From assembly GCF_040436345.1 (NCBI RefSeq), contig NC_133216.1, positions 3,577,533-3,641,532 on the forward strand: a stretch of 64,000 bases of DNA, written 5' to 3'. The notes under the pieces were generated by a model. That model saw nothing but the letters and a program-made list of their open reading frames with translations, was not told where the DNA came from and did no database searches. Of the stretch, positions 62,268 through 64,000 are shown piece by piece. Each line of letters begins with the position of its first letter. The stretch's first letter is position 1. Source of the DNA: Pagrus major. Taxonomy: Eukaryota; Chordata; Actinopteri; Spariformes; Sparidae. The position numbers and the translations under genes were made by a program.

Positions 62268-62520
62268 AAGGAAAAGTTCAACCAAAAAAATGAAAATTCA
62301 GATTCATTATCTCCTCACCTCCATGCTGATGCTGGTACACAAAACATTTCTGGAGCTTCACGGCAAAAAAGCGTTGCCGCATTCTCCTAAACAGCTGAAG
62401 TAGCTGGAGACTTGTTTTAAAACATAAAAAACATAAAAAAATTTTAAAAAACTAATGGCTCCATACAGTTTGTCCAGAGTAATCCAAGTCTCCAGAAGCC
62501 CTGAGATCCCAAATTGTTTA
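62268..62520. repeat. Fold-back element, copy 2 (truncated)
   Basis: Shares atttctggagcttcacggca, the ctcctcacctccatgctgat stretch and atggctccatacagtttg with the other copies, but the right inverted arm is missing; only the left arm and centre remain. Confidence 0.65.
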
Positions 62521-62689
62521 GAAAAGACGTTTAAACCATTTTTTAGGCTGAAATCTTCACTCGTCTGCGGTCCTGAACACGTCAGCTCCGTCCTGATCCT
62601 GCTGCCACACTGACAAACACTCAGGTGACGCAGATTAACTTCAATTAAGACACAAACGAGGCCGAGAAGTCAAACAAAGAAACGTCTCA

Positions 62690-63487
<798 letters not shown>

Positions 63488-63604
63488 CACTTACACGTCA
63501 TGTGACTGCTCTCATGTGAAAACCTCATAATTTCAGTTTGGGTGATTTTCTTTTAGCACTACGAGGAACTTTTAACTGGTTATGAAACAGTCTCAATTTA
63601 AAAG

Positions 63605-63955
63605 GGACAGTTCACCCCAAAATGTAAAATCCATTATCTCCTTCCTCCACGTTGATGGAAAGTCAGGTGAAGTTTCGTAGTCCACAAACTATTTCTGGAG
63701 CTTCACAGCGAAACAGAATTGCAGCATCGTAGCCGGAGACTAAAAAAACAACCTTTAAAAAACATGAAATGGCTCCATACAGTTTGCTCGGCTTGGTTGT
63801 TTTTTTTACATTTTAAATCAAATCTCCAGCTGCTTCAGTTGTTTAGGAGGATGCTGCTGAAAACACTGCTTTTGCTGTGAAGCTCCAGAAATGTTTCCTG
63901 GACTACGAAACTTCACCTGACTTTCCATCAACATGGAGGTGAGGAGATGACTGAG
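63605..63955. repeat. Fold-back element, copy 3, with about 80-bp inverted arms
   Basis: The left arm at about 63631-63715 (gttgatggaaagtcaggtga, atttctggagcttcacagc) pairs with the right arm at 63871-63951 (gctgtgaagctccagaaatg, acttcacctgactttccatc). The loop of about 155 bp contains atggctccatacagtttg. This is the best-preserved of the three copies. Confidence 0.85.
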
Positions 63956-64000
63956 CTGTAACCGTTGAACACTCGCTGGCCAGATTAAGATGGTGCTCAT

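Noticed and set aside
63818..64000. Minus-strand open frame of 60 aa reaching the window edge
   Set aside because: It lies in the right arm and centre of the fold-back element.

Overview
The window is vertebrate nuclear DNA. Every gene is split by GT-AG introns, CA/TG microsatellites are very dense, and the dispersed repeats (short inverted-repeat DNA transposons, a fold-back family, a full-length L1 LINE) are of the kind common in ray-finned fish. Introns are compact and the three proteins resemble fish orthologues, so a teleost, probably a percomorph, is most likely. The species cannot be read from the sequence. All three genes are on the + strand.

Layout. (1) 1-6126: non-coding, probably intron 1 of map4k1. 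(2) 6127-19496: map4k1 (HPK1), an STE20/GCK-type MAP4 kinase, with 31 coding exons in view. The first coding exon (glycine loop) is not seen and should lie upstream of the window. A poly(A) signal is at 19997. (3) 20090-20451: a fold-back repeat, then a GC-rich promoter-like block from about 21380. (4) 21778-29672: dmwd, a WD-repeat protein of 681 aa in four coding exons, with a 4.6-kb first intron; its likely long 3' UTR reaches about 31730 and carries a decayed Tc1/mariner element. (5) 31730-37296: intergenic DNA with several short DNA transposons. (6) 37297-43484: a full-length L1-clade LINE with two open reading frames (276 and 1274 aa), an A-tail and a perfect 17-bp target-site duplication. 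It ends about 0.65 kb upstream of the next start codon. (7) 44131-58601: hif3a, the HIF-3 alpha bHLH-PAS hypoxia factor, 652 aa in 15 coding exons. Its intron 1 is 6.7 kb and full of repeats. A poly(A) signal is at 59830. (8) 59840-64000: non-coding DNA with local duplications, two more fold-back copies and a long CA tract.

The three genes do not form a pathway. Their human counterparts MAP4K1, DMWD and HIF3A all lie on 19q13, so the order looks like retained vertebrate synteny. Map4k1 is an immune-receptor kinase, Dmwd is a WD scaffold related to the WDR20 adaptor of USP12/USP46, and Hif3a is an oxygen-regulated transcription factor.

Most notable: the apparently intact, recent L1 beside hif3a; a Hif3a that keeps both oxygen-dependent degron motifs and has a cysteine in its DNA-binding basic region; in-frame skippable small exons carrying the Map4k1 regulatory tyrosine and caspase motif; and microsatellites forming part of Map4k1 splice acceptors. 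I saw no wholly new system. All exon boundaries were read by eye from splice consensus, reading phase and remembered family sequence.
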